DNA from: Planomonospora sp. ID82291
GTDB taxonomy: Bacteria; Actinomycetota; Actinomycetes; Streptosporangiales; Streptosporangiaceae
DNA: 64,000 bases
NCBI RefSeq assembly: GCF_015711645.1
Contig: NZ_JABTEX010000004.1
Coordinates: 310,001-374,000 of the forward strand
Direction of reading: 5' to 3'
Shown: positions 43,255 through 51,208 of the stretch, one piece after another
Position numbering within the stretch: the stretch's first letter is position 1
How the letters are laid out: each line of letters starts with the position of its first letter
The notes under the pieces: generated by a model
What the model was told of the DNA's origin: nothing
Database searches by the model: none
What the model saw: the letters and a program-made list of their open reading frames with translations, nothing else
Position numbers and translations under genes: made by a program

Positions 43255-44487
43255 ATGGACATCGACCTGGCTGATCTGGGGTTCTGGCGCCGTCCGACGA
43301 AGGAGCGGCACGAGGCGTTCGCGCGGCTGAGAGAGCTGGAGCGGCCGGTGTTCTTCACCGAGAAGCGGGTGCCGCTGCTCCGCTCCGGCAGCGGGTTCTA
43401 CGCACTGGTGCGCCACGCCGACGTGGTGGAGGCCAGCCGCAACGCCAAGGTCTTCTCCAGCGAGCCGGCCGCGAGCAGCCCCGAGCCGCCGGGCTGGGTC
43501 AAGCACGTGTTCGGCGAGTCGATGGTCAACATGGACGACCCCCGCCACGCCCGGCTGCGCCGGATCGTCTCGCGCGCGTTCAGCCCGAAGATGCTCTCCG
43601 GCCTGCAGGGCGACATCGACAAGGCCTGCGCCCGGATCGTCGACGACGCCGTGGCGGCGGGTCCCGGCGGCGACTTCGTCGAGCAGGTGGCCGCCCGGCT
43701 GCCCATCCACGTCATCTGCGACATGATGGGCGTCCCGGACGACCTGCGCGAGCGGGTCCACCGGCACGTGGACGTCTCCACCGCCTACACCGGCGTGCGG
43801 CCCAGCCTCGCCCGGAGCGTGCGGATGGCCGTGGGCAACATGCTCGCCCTGCTCGCCCTGCAGCGCATGGTGATCGGACTGGGCCGGGAGCGGGCCGCCG
43901 ATCCCCGCGGCGACCTGGTCTCGGCGCTGGTCACCGCCAACGTGGACGGGGAGCGGCTGACCGACCGCGAGCTCGGCTCGTTCTTCGCGCTGCTGCTCGT
44001 CGCCGGGAACGAGACCGCGCGCAACACCATGGCGCACGGCATCAAGCTGCTCACCGACAACCCCGAGCAGCGGCGGCTGCTCTTGGAGGACTTCGACGGC
44101 CGCATCGGCGGCGCGATCGAGGAGATGGTCCGCCACGTCTCGCCGATCATGCAGTTCCGCCGGACCGTCACCGAGGACTACGACCTGCGCGGCCTGCACC
44201 TGAAGCCGGGCGACAAGGTCGTGCTCTTCTACGGCTCGGCCAACCGCGACGAGACGGTCTTCCCCGACGCCGACCGGTTCGACATCACCCGCGACGCCAA
44301 GGGGCACGTGGGCTTCGGCGGTCCGGGCCCGCACTTCTGCCTGGGGGCCAACCTCGCCCGCCAGGAGATCCGGACGATGTTCCGCGAGCTGTTCACCCGG
44401 CTGCCGAACGTGCGGTCGGTGGGCGAGCCGGAGCTGCTGCTGTCGAACTTCGACAACAGCGTGCGGAGCCAGAAGTTCACCTTCTGA
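43255..44487 (+). CDS. Cytochrome P450 (CYP124/125/142-like)
   Basis: A 410-residue P450. The I-helix motif is LLVAGNETARN, the ExxR is EEMVR, and the haem loop FGGPGPHFCLGANLARQE puts the ligand at C362. GPHFCLGANLAR and the N-terminal FWRRPTKERHEAFARLRE resemble actinobacterial CYP124/125/142 enzymes, which hydroxylate sterol side chains or branched lipids. That comparison is from memory and the subfamily is uncertain. It is monocistronic and its end overlaps the convergent hydrolase gene by 11 bases. Not linked to the P450 of the terpene set. Confidence 0.88.
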   Translation: MDIDLADLGFWRRPTKERHEAFARLRELERPVFFTEKRVPLLRSGSGFYALVRHADVVEASRNAKVFSSEPAASSPEPPGWVKHVFGESMVNMDDPRHARLRRIVSRAFSPKMLSGLQGDIDKACARIVDDAVAAGPGGDFVEQVAARLPIHVICDMMGVPDDLRERVHRHVDVSTAYTGVRPSLARSVRMAVGNMLALLALQRMVIGLGRERAADPRGDLVSALVTANVDGERLTDRELGSFFALLLVAGNETARNTMAHGIKLLTDNPEQRRLLLEDFDGRIGGAIEEMVRHVSPIMQFRRTVTEDYDLRGLHLKPGDKVVLFYGSANRDETVFPDADRFDITRDAKGHVGFGGPGPHFCLGANLARQEIRTMFRELFTRLPNVRSVGEPELLLSNFDNSVRSQKFTF

Positions 44488-46045
44488 ACGGCGCGGACGT
44501 CTCTGCCGACGGGTGACGGGCGAGGTTCTCACCACCGGTGGGGGGGTCCTCCGCGGTGACCGGCACGGCGGGGCAGGTGGCGCCGGGCCGGGGCAGCGCC
44601 AGGGTCAGCAGATAGCGGTCGACCGCGGCGCGGGCGCAGGGGCTGGCGTCGTAGGTCCAGTGGCCGACGCCTTCGTAGGTGAGCAGCGTACCGCGCGGGA
44701 TCCGCCGCGCCACCGTCACCGCGAACTCGTGCGGAGTGGCGACGTCGTGGCGGCCGTTCACCAGGAGGATCGGCGGCGTGCCGGGCCGGAAGCGGTAGGG
44801 GCGCTGCGGGTTGCGCACGGCGATGTCGCGTCCCTGGCAGCCTGCCACGTCCCGCCAGCCGGTGAGGGTCCACCGCAGGTGCGGGGCCGCGCGCCGCACG
44901 GCGTCGCGGATCCGTGACAGTTCGCCGAAGTCGCGGATGGGCCAGCGGAAGTCCGAGCAGAAGATCGCGGCGTACGGGTTCTCCACGGACTCCGGGGGTT
45001 CGGTGGGCTCGGGGGCCCGTGCGGCGCCGGACGCGGCCTGGTCCCGCAGGGCGATGAGGTAGTCGTCGAGCGGGGGCCAGAAGGACTGGTCCGCCGCGTG
45101 AGAGTCGATCCTGGCCGCCAGCCACTCGGGCGTGAGCACGAATTCGGGGACGCCCGGCTCGTGGATCTCCCCGCGGGCGGCCCGGGCCATCAGCCCGTCG
45201 AGCAGTTCCGCCGGGTCCTGCCCGCCGAGCGAGCACCCGGAACCCGGTCCGCGGCACCAGTCCCCGAACATCCGGAACGTCCGCTCCGAGGTGCGGGCCC
45301 TGGCCGTCAGGAAGTCCACCGGCCGCCGGAGGCTGTGGTCCAGGTTGCCCTCCAGCACCAGCGCGCGCAGCCGGTGGGGGAAGAGCTCGGCGTACCGCTG
45401 GCCGAGCAGCGTGCCGTACGACAGGGTGTACAGGGAGATCGTCCGTTCGCCCAGCGCGGCGCGGACCGCCTCGACGTCACGGGCGGTGCTCTCGCTGTCG
45501 GCGTGGTCGAACACCGGCCCGGACAGCTCGCGGCACGCCTTGTCGTAGGCGTTCAGCCGGGCCAGCATGCGGTCGTACTCCTCGGCGGTGGCCGGGTTGT
45601 CCGGGACGCTGGACGTCCCCGCCGGGCAGAGCACCGGCGGGCTGCCGGGGACGCCGCGGGGGTCGAAGCCGACGAGGTCGAACCGCTCCAGCAGTTCCGG
45701 GGAGAAGATCCCGGCGGCGTTGACGGTCTCCCGTACGCCTCCGATGCCCGGGCCGCCGAGGTTGAACACCAGCGTGCCGACGCGGCGGGCCGGGTCCCCG
45801 GCCTTCCGCCGGGCCACCGCGATCTCGATCCCGGGGCCGTCGGGACGCGACCAGTCCACCGGCACGCCCACCGACCCGCACTCGACCGCGGGATCTTCGG
45901 GGCACGGCCGCCAGGCGATCTGCGGAGCCGCCGACGCGGGAGCCGGAACGCCTGTCAGGCCGCACGCCAGGAGGAGGACCGACATGATCCATCGGGACAG
46001 CCGCACCGGATCCGCCTTTCTGGACGCGTGTGCCGTCACCCTCAT
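44477..46045 (-). CDS. Secreted alpha/beta hydrolase, tripeptidyl-aminopeptidase (TAP) type
   Basis: A roughly 522-residue exported serine hydrolase. A hydrophobic signal segment (IMSVLLLACGLTGVPAPASAA) is followed by IAWRPCPEDPAVECGSVGVPVDWSRP, typical of the actinomycete TAP/SlpD group. The oxyanion region is FNLGGPGIGG, the nucleophile elbow is LSYGTLLGQ, the Asp is in NGRHDVATP and the His in GVGHWTY. Several Cys pairs suit an extracellular enzyme. The start is uncertain: 46045 gives a charged n-region; 46126 and 45985 are alternatives. Expected to release N-terminal peptides from proteins. Confidence 0.82.
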   Translation of the reverse strand: MRVTAHASRKADPVRLSRWIMSVLLLACGLTGVPAPASAAPQIAWRPCPEDPAVECGSVGVPVDWSRPDGPGIEIAVARRKAGDPARRVGTLVFNLGGPGIGGVRETVNAAGIFSPELLERFDLVGFDPRGVPGSPPVLCPAGTSSVPDNPATAEEYDRMLARLNAYDKACRELSGPVFDHADSESTARDVEAVRAALGERTISLYTLSYGTLLGQRYAELFPHRLRALVLEGNLDHSLRRPVDFLTARARTSERTFRMFGDWCRGPGSGCSLGGQDPAELLDGLMARAARGEIHEPGVPEFVLTPEWLAARIDSHAADQSFWPPLDDYLIALRDQAASGAARAPEPTEPPESVENPYAAIFCSDFRWPIRDFGELSRIRDAVRRAAPHLRWTLTGWRDVAGCQGRDIAVRNPQRPYRFRPGTPPILLVNGRHDVATPHEFAVTVARRIPRGTLLTYEGVGHWTYDASPCARAAVDRYLLTLALPRPGATCPAVPVTAEDPPTGGENLARHPSAETSAPFRR

Positions 46046-46153
46046 CCGGGAGATCACCGTTGTCAACGGCGGCCGTCCCGTTTCCGGGGATTCGATGGGG
46101 ACGTCTCCGGCGAACCGCACATTCATAAATAAATAATCAATGCATTTGACCGA

Positions 46154-47332
46154 ATGATCTTATCATGCTGTCATGGCGGCATGCTGTACGGCACGCCCGC
46201 GCTGGACGCGGAAGACGAGAAGGTCCTCGCCGAGATCGAGGACATGCGCACCGACCTGCGGCACCGGCTCGCCGAGACGCACCGCTGGGACGGCCAGCTC
46301 CGCAGGCACCTGCAGGCCCTGGCCATCCAGGGGTCGAACGCGATCGAGGGCTACCAGGCGAGCGCCGAGGACATCGGGTCGATCATGGCGGGGGAGGAGC
46401 CGCTGGACGCCTCCCCGGCGGTGGCCAGGGAGATCGCCGGATACCAGCAGGCGATGACCTACATCCAGCTCCTGTCCCGGGCGGCGGTCTTCCGCTACGA
46501 CGCGGGCCTGCTGCACGCGCTGAACTTCATGATGATCGGCCACCACCGGGACAAGACGCCGGGCACGGTCCGGCCGGGGGCCATCTTCATCAGCGACTCC
46601 GGCACGGGTGAGGTCGTCTACGAGGGACCGGATGTGGAGACGGTCCCGGGCCTGCTCGACGAGCTGGTCGACTGGCTCAACACGGGCGACCTGGACGCCC
46701 CGGGCTACGTCCGCGCGGCCATGGCGCACTTCAACCTGGTGAAGATCCACCCGTGGCGGGACGGCAACGGCCGGGGCTCCCGCGCGCTGCAGACCCTGGT
46801 GCTCGGCCGCGACCGCATCCTCACCCCGGAGTTCGCCTCGATCGAGGAGTGGCTCGGGCAGGGACGCACGACGTACGACTACTACAACGTGCTCGGCGAG
46901 GTCGGCGGGAAGCGGTGGAGCCCGCACGGCGACACGCTCCCCTGGGTCAGGTTCAACCTCCGCTGCCACCACATGCAGGCGCAGAAGGTCCGGCGGCGGC
47001 TGCGCGAGGCCGGCGAGGTGTGGACCGTGCTGGAGGAGGGCGTCGACGCCGACGGCCTGCACACCCGCTGCGTCTCGGCGTTGTACGAGGTCTTCGTCAA
47101 CCGGCGGCTGCGCCGGACCATGTACCAGGCGGACGAGTCGCTCAGCCAGGGCCAGGCCGCCCGCGACCTGCGCGAGCTGACGGCCAAGGGCTGGCTGCGG
47201 CCGTACGGCGAGACCAAGGGCCGCTTCTACGCTCCCGGCCCGAGAATGGAGACGATCAAGGCCGACTTCGCCGGCCGGCTGGTCCCCCTCCGCGACCCCT
47301 ACCGGCCGGAGCCGCCCGCGGCCTTCGCGTGA
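46154..47332 (+). CDS. Fic-domain protein, class II autoinhibited
   Basis: A 392-residue Fic protein, a family that transfers AMP (or another nucleotide moiety) to target proteins. The catalytic motif is IHPWRDGNGRGSR (H199). The N-terminal inhibitory helix is present: S61-N-A-I-E65-G matches (S/T)xxxE(G/N), the class II arrangement in which the Glu blocks ATP binding. A winged-helix-like C-terminal domain (SQGQAARDLRELTAKGWLRPYG) follows. An ATG at 46181 is an alternative start; neither has a good ribosome-binding site. The upstream gap is A/T-rich. It converges on a toxin-antitoxin relic. Confidence 0.88.
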   Translation: MILSCCHGGMLYGTPALDAEDEKVLAEIEDMRTDLRHRLAETHRWDGQLRRHLQALAIQGSNAIEGYQASAEDIGSIMAGEEPLDASPAVAREIAGYQQAMTYIQLLSRAAVFRYDAGLLHALNFMMIGHHRDKTPGTVRPGAIFISDSGTGEVVYEGPDVETVPGLLDELVDWLNTGDLDAPGYVRAAMAHFNLVKIHPWRDGNGRGSRALQTLVLGRDRILTPEFASIEEWLGQGRTTYDYYNVLGEVGGKRWSPHGDTLPWVRFNLRCHHMQAQKVRRRLREAGEVWTVLEEGVDADGLHTRCVSALYEVFVNRRLRRTMYQADESLSQGQAARDLRELTAKGWLRPYGETKGRFYAPGPRMETIKADFAGRLVPLRDPYRPEPPAAFA

Positions 47333-47360
47333 CAGGCCCTTCCTGCCCCCAGGTCCGGCG

Positions 47361-47630
47361 TCAGCCGTACGACGCGAACGGGTCGACGACGGACACCCCC
47401 GTGCCCTCGAAGTCCTCGACGTTCCGGCTCACGAGCGTCCAGCCGTTCACCCGGGCCGTCGCGGCGATCAGGCCGTCCGCCGTCGGAAGCGGACGTACGG
47501 CGTTCAGCCGTCCCCACTCCTCGGCCACCTCCTCCCCGTGCCGGGTGACGATCTGCGGCCCTTCGTCCGTCGCGCGCCGCACGACCTCACTGAAGCGCTG
47601 TTTCGCCTCCTGGACCTGCCATGCGGTCAT
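47361..47630 (-). pseudogene. Fused relic of a Phd antitoxin and a PIN toxin
   Basis: An intact 89-codon frame made of two truncated halves. Residues 1-36 (MTAWQVQEAKQRFSEVVRRA then IVTRHGEEVA) are the DNA-binding start of a Phd/YefM antitoxin. From about residue 37 (EEWGRLNAVRPLPTADGLIAATA then WTLVSRNVEDFEGTGV) it is the C-terminal third of a FitB/VapC-type PIN RNase. The antitoxin's toxin-binding tail and the toxin's N-terminal half, with its first catalytic Asp, are missing. An in-frame deletion of a phd-pin operon explains this. AGGAGG and an operator-like palindrome remain upstream, so the product could still bind DNA. Confidence 0.75.
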
Positions 47631-47642
47631 GAGCCGCCTCCT

Positions 47643-47665
47643 GTCCAGTCTGTCTAGACCTGGAC
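47643..47665. promoter_or_regulatory. Operator-like inverted repeat upstream of the Phd-PIN relic
   Basis: GTCCAG (47643-47648) and CTGGAC (47660-47665) are inverted repeats around GTCTAGAC, itself an 8-base palindrome. The site is 13-35 bases upstream of the ATG, the usual place for antitoxin autoregulation. Confidence 0.5.
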
Positions 47666-47684
47666 TGTACGACCGAGGTCTCGG

Positions 47685-49076
47685 CTACGGGGCGGTCAGC
47701 ACGTTCTCTCGGACGGTGAGGAAGGCGATCAGCGCCGAGACCGCCATCATCGCCGCGCCGATCAGCATCGCCGTGCGGAAGCCCGCCGTGAAGGCGGCCG
47801 GGGAGGTGAAGGCGTCCCCGGTCAGTCCGGTCAGCGGCGGGATCGCGGCCACCGCGAGCAGGCTCCCCGTGCGGGCCACGGCGTTGTTGACGCCGCTGGC
47901 CACCCCGGCGTAGCGCTCCTCGGCGGCGCCCAGCGCCGTCGCGGTGAGCGGCGCGACCGCCGCCGACAGGCCCAGGCCGAACAGGGAGACCGGGAGCAGC
48001 ACGTCCACCGCGTAGCCGGAGCCCTCGCCGATCCGGGCCATCCAGAGCAGCGCGGCGGCGCAGACCAGGATGCCCGCGGTCATCGGGAGCCGCGGCCCGA
48101 CCCGCTTGGCCAGCTCGCCCGCGCGCGACGACAGCAGCAGCATCAGCACCGTCACCGGGATCATCGCCGACCCGGCGAGCAGCGGGGAGAGGCCCGAGGA
48201 GACCTGGAGCTGGACCACCAGCAGGAAGAACACCACGCCCATCGCGGCGTACATGACGAACGTGACGGCGTTGACGGCGGTGAACACCCGGGAGGCGAAG
48301 ACCCCGACCGGCACCAGCGCCTCTGGCGAGCGCCGCACCTGCAGCCGGGCGAACGCCGCGCCCAGCGCGGCGCCGACGGCCAGCGGGAGCGGGAGCAGGT
48401 CGATCAGGCCGTAGGTGATCGCGGCCAGCGCCGCGGCGGCCAGCACCGCGCCGAGCACGTCGAACCGCCCGGTGGCCGAGGTGTCCCTGCTCTCCGGCAC
48501 GTGCCGTACGGTGACCGCCACCACGAGCGCGGCCACCGGCAGGTTGATCAGGAACACCCACCGCCAGCCGGCCGCGTCCACCAGCCATCCGCCGAGCAGC
48601 GGCCCGACCGCCGCGGCCACCCCGCCCAGCCCGGACCAGGCGCCGATCGCCCGGGGCCGGTCGCCGGGGTCGAAGGACGCCTGGATGATCGCCAGGGAAC
48701 CCGGGGTGAGCAGCGCCCCGCCGACGCCCTGCAGGGCCCGCGCCGCGACGAGCGTCTCCAGGTCCGGAGCCAGGCCGCACAGGGCCGAGGCCAGGGCGAA
48801 CCAGACCACACCGGCGAGGAAGACCCGGCGCCTGCCGTACCGGTCGCCGAGTGCGCCGCCGAGCAGGATCAGCCCGGCGAGCGTGAGCGTGTAGGCGTTG
48901 ACCGTCCACTGCAGCCCGGCCATGCCGGCGCCCAGCCCGGCGCCGAGCGCGGGCAGCGCCACGTTGACGACCGTGCCGTCCAGCAGGGCGACGCCCGAGC
49001 CGAGCACGGTGGCCAGCAGGACCCACCGTCCGGCGGGGGAGGCGAACCGGATGCGGCCGTCGTCCATGGAGATCAT
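47685..49076 (-). CDS. MFS drug exporter, DHA2 (EmrB/QacA) type
   Basis: A 463-residue membrane protein with about 14 helices. The A motif GGALGDRYGRRR lies between helices 2 and 3, the start has VALLDGTVVNVALPALG and ARALQGVGGALLTPGSLAI follows, all typical of the 14-TMS drug:H+ antiporter-2 family. It should export hydrophobic drugs or metabolites using the proton gradient. ATG 49076 (MISMDDGR) follows GAGG; ATG 49067 is the alternative. Transcribed divergently from the LRR-radical SAM operon across 198 bases; whether it exports a product of that operon is unknown. Confidence 0.9.
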   Translation of the reverse strand: MISMDDGRIRFASPAGRWVLLATVLGSGVALLDGTVVNVALPALGAGLGAGMAGLQWTVNAYTLTLAGLILLGGALGDRYGRRRVFLAGVVWFALASALCGLAPDLETLVAARALQGVGGALLTPGSLAIIQASFDPGDRPRAIGAWSGLGGVAAAVGPLLGGWLVDAAGWRWVFLINLPVAALVVAVTVRHVPESRDTSATGRFDVLGAVLAAAALAAITYGLIDLLPLPLAVGAALGAAFARLQVRRSPEALVPVGVFASRVFTAVNAVTFVMYAAMGVVFFLLVVQLQVSSGLSPLLAGSAMIPVTVLMLLLSSRAGELAKRVGPRLPMTAGILVCAAALLWMARIGEGSGYAVDVLLPVSLFGLGLSAAVAPLTATALGAAEERYAGVASGVNNAVARTGSLLAVAAIPPLTGLTGDAFTSPAAFTAGFRTAMLIGAAMMAVSALIAFLTVRENVLTAP

Positions 49077-49274
49077 CGTCCTCGGTGTCCGTCGCGGCCC
49101 GTCCTGTCCGCCGGGTCCCGGCAGGGCGGCGGGCCGCGTTCCAGGACCGTGCGAACAACGGGTCCGTCCGGCTGATTCCCCGCCGCGCGCGGTCCCTCTT
49201 CCGCCGTGATGCGGGAAGTGTCGGCGATCTCTGGTAGGACAGGTCCGTCGCGTTCCGCCTGACAGGAGCCCCGG

Positions 49275-50228
49275 ATGGACTACAGCGAGTTCAACGACAG
49301 CCTCGGCGACCTCTCCCGGGGGGTCTACGCCGGACTGCCGATCGCGCACGCGCCCGACAAGGACGGCGGGGAGCTTCCCCCCGCCGACCGGGTGGCGTGG
49401 CGCGTCTCGGCGGCCGTCTACGACTCCGAGGAGAGCTTCGAGGAACGGTTCGCCCGCTTCCTGACGGCGGTGGACACCACGCGGGTGAAGGCGGTCATCG
49501 TCGGCGGGTGGGCGGAGGCCTACGATGACGACAGCTCCGCGGTCGTCGGGCTGCTCACGGAGAACGCGGCGCGCTTCCCGGAGCTGCGCTCGCTCTTCCT
49601 CGGCGCGATGGCGTCGGAGGAGTGCGAGATCTCCTGGATCCGGCAGAGCGACGTCACCCCGCTGCTGGAGGCGTTCCCGAAGCTGGAGCGCCTGGAGGTG
49701 CGCGGCGGGAGCGGCCTGGAGTTGCGGCCGGTCCGGCACGAGGCCCTGCGCGTCCTGCGGTTCGAGACGGGCGGGCTGCCCGCCGGGGTGGTGCGCGCGG
49801 TGGGGGCCTGCGAGTTCCCCGCGCTGGAGTATCTGGAGTTGTGGCTCGGCGTCTCCGACTACGGCGGTGACGCGACGGTGGCCGATCTGGAGGGCGTCCT
49901 GTCGGGGGACCGGTTGCCGGCGTTGCGGCATCTGGGGCTGCAGGACAGCGAGATCCAGGACGAGGTGGCGGCGGCGGTGGCGTCGGCGCCGGTGGTGGCG
50001 CGGCTGGAGTCGCTGGCGCTGTCGATGGGGACCCTGTCGGACGCGGGCGCCGAGGCGCTGCTGGCCGGCCAGCCGCTGACCCACCTGAAGAAACTGGACC
50101 TGTACCACCACTACCTGAGCGAGGCGATGGCCGAGCGGATCCGCAGGGCGCTGCCGGAGGCCGAGATCGACCTGGCCGAGCGGGGGGATCCCGGCGACGA
50201 GTGGCGCTACGTCGCCGTGGGGGAGTGA
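49275..50228 (+). CDS. STM4015-family leucine-rich-repeat protein, copy 1
   Basis: A 317-residue cytosolic protein that I recognise as STM4015-like: FEERFARFL...VKAVIVGGW, then EISWIRQSDVTPLLEAFPKLERLEVRGG, and leucine-rich repeats such as LRHLGLQDSEIQDEVAAAVA and LESLALSMGTLSDAGAEALL. No catalytic motif, signal or membrane segment. The LRR surface suggests binding to another protein. AGGAG lies 6 bases before the ATG. It is the first gene of a six-gene operon and is followed after 5 bases by a second copy. Function unknown; it may be a substrate or a scaffold for the radical SAM enzymes downstream. Confidence 0.82.
   Translation: MDYSEFNDSLGDLSRGVYAGLPIAHAPDKDGGELPPADRVAWRVSAAVYDSEESFEERFARFLTAVDTTRVKAVIVGGWAEAYDDDSSAVVGLLTENAARFPELRSLFLGAMASEECEISWIRQSDVTPLLEAFPKLERLEVRGGSGLELRPVRHEALRVLRFETGGLPAGVVRAVGACEFPALEYLELWLGVSDYGGDATVADLEGVLSGDRLPALRHLGLQDSEIQDEVAAAVASAPVVARLESLALSMGTLSDAGAEALLAGQPLTHLKKLDLYHHYLSEAMAERIRRALPEAEIDLAERGDPGDEWRYVAVGE
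49770..50078 (+). repeat. 309-bp near-identical block, copy A
   Basis: Shares 307 of 309 bases with 50738-51046 (offset 968). The differences are T/C in a Tyr/His codon and a silent C/T in a Leu codon. It covers most of the LRR segment; sequence before and after the block is much more divergent between the two genes. Confidence 0.92.
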
Positions 50229-50233
50229 GCGGG

Positions 50234-51208
50234 ATGGCGCGGGGCGGTCTCAGGAGATTCGGCACCCTGCCGCTGGAGGGCTTCCCCTGCCTCGCCGACG
50301 AGGACCTCGACCTGGACGAAGACCTGGGCGACGGCGAGGGCGAGCCGCTGCCGCGCGCGCAGGCGTGGTCGCTCTGGCTGAACGAGCAGTACGACCACGA
50401 GGAGTCGTTCGAGGACTACTTCGCCCGGTTCCTGGCCGATGCGGACACCACGGTGGTCCGCGAGCTGGTCTTCAAGATGTGGGGAGACCCGGCCGCCTCG
50501 TCGGAGCAGGCCGTGCGGCTGCTCACCGAGGCGGCCGACCGCTTCCCCGCCCTGCGCGCGATCGTGCTGGGCGACATCCCGCCCGACGAGTGCGAGATCT
50601 CCTGGATCCACCAGAGCGACCTCACCCCGCTGCTGGAGGCGTTCCCGGAGCTGGAGGTGCTGGAGGTCAGAGGGGGCAACGGGCTGCGGCTGCGGCCGGT
50701 CCGGCACGAGCGCCTGAAGGTCCTGCGCTTCGAGAGCGGCGGGCTGCCCGCCGGGGTGGTGCGCGCGGTGGGGGCCTGCGAGTTCCCCGCGCTGGAGCAT
50801 CTGGAGTTGTGGCTCGGCGTCTCCGACTACGGCGGTGACGCGACGGTGGCCGATCTGGAGGGCGTCCTGTCGGGGGACCGGTTGCCGGCGTTGCGGCATC
50901 TGGGGCTGCAGGACAGCGAGATCCAGGACGAGGTGGCGGCGGCGGTGGCGTCGGCGCCGGTGGTGGCGCGGCTGGAGTCGCTGGCGCTGTCGATGGGGAC
51001 CCTGTCGGACGCGGGCGCCGAGGCGTTGCTGGCCGGCCAGCCGCTGGGGCACCTGAAGACGCTGGACCTGCGTCACCACTACGTCGGCGCCCCGATGGCG
51101 CAGCGGCTCGCCGGGGCGCTTCCGGAGACCACGACCCTGCTCATGGGCGCGGCGCGGGAGCCGTACGCGTTCGACCCGGACGGCCGCTACGTGGCGGTGG
51201 CGGAGTGA
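50234..51208 (+). CDS. STM4015-family leucine-rich-repeat protein, copy 2
   Basis: A 324-residue paralogue of the preceding gene. The N-terminal 60 residues are clearly different (Asp/Glu-rich DEDLDLDEDLGDGEGE), the next part (FEDYFARFLADADTTVVREL, ECEISWIHQSDLTPLLEAFPELEVLEVRGG) is about 65-75% similar, and the LRR block is almost identical at DNA level. The ends diverge again but share GRYVAVAE/WRYVAVGE. The ATG at 50234 follows GGGGAG across the previous stop. The stop overlaps the next GTG by 4 bases. Same unknown function as copy 1, probably with a different partner specificity. Confidence 0.82.
   Translation: MARGGLRRFGTLPLEGFPCLADEDLDLDEDLGDGEGEPLPRAQAWSLWLNEQYDHEESFEDYFARFLADADTTVVRELVFKMWGDPAASSEQAVRLLTEAADRFPALRAIVLGDIPPDECEISWIHQSDLTPLLEAFPELEVLEVRGGNGLRLRPVRHERLKVLRFESGGLPAGVVRAVGACEFPALEHLELWLGVSDYGGDATVADLEGVLSGDRLPALRHLGLQDSEIQDEVAAAVASAPVVARLESLALSMGTLSDAGAEALLAGQPLGHLKTLDLRHHYVGAPMAQRLAGALPETTTLLMGAAREPYAFDPDGRYVAVAE
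50738..51046 (+). repeat. 309-bp near-identical block, copy B
   Basis: Partner of 49770-50078; only two mismatches. A direct repeat of this size in tandem genes is a substrate for recombination that would fuse or multiply the two LRR genes. Confidence 0.92.

Noticed and set aside
47685-50111. MFS frame extended to 808 codons
   Set aside because: The extra N-terminal part is the antisense of the STM4015-type gene; the natural start is near 49076.
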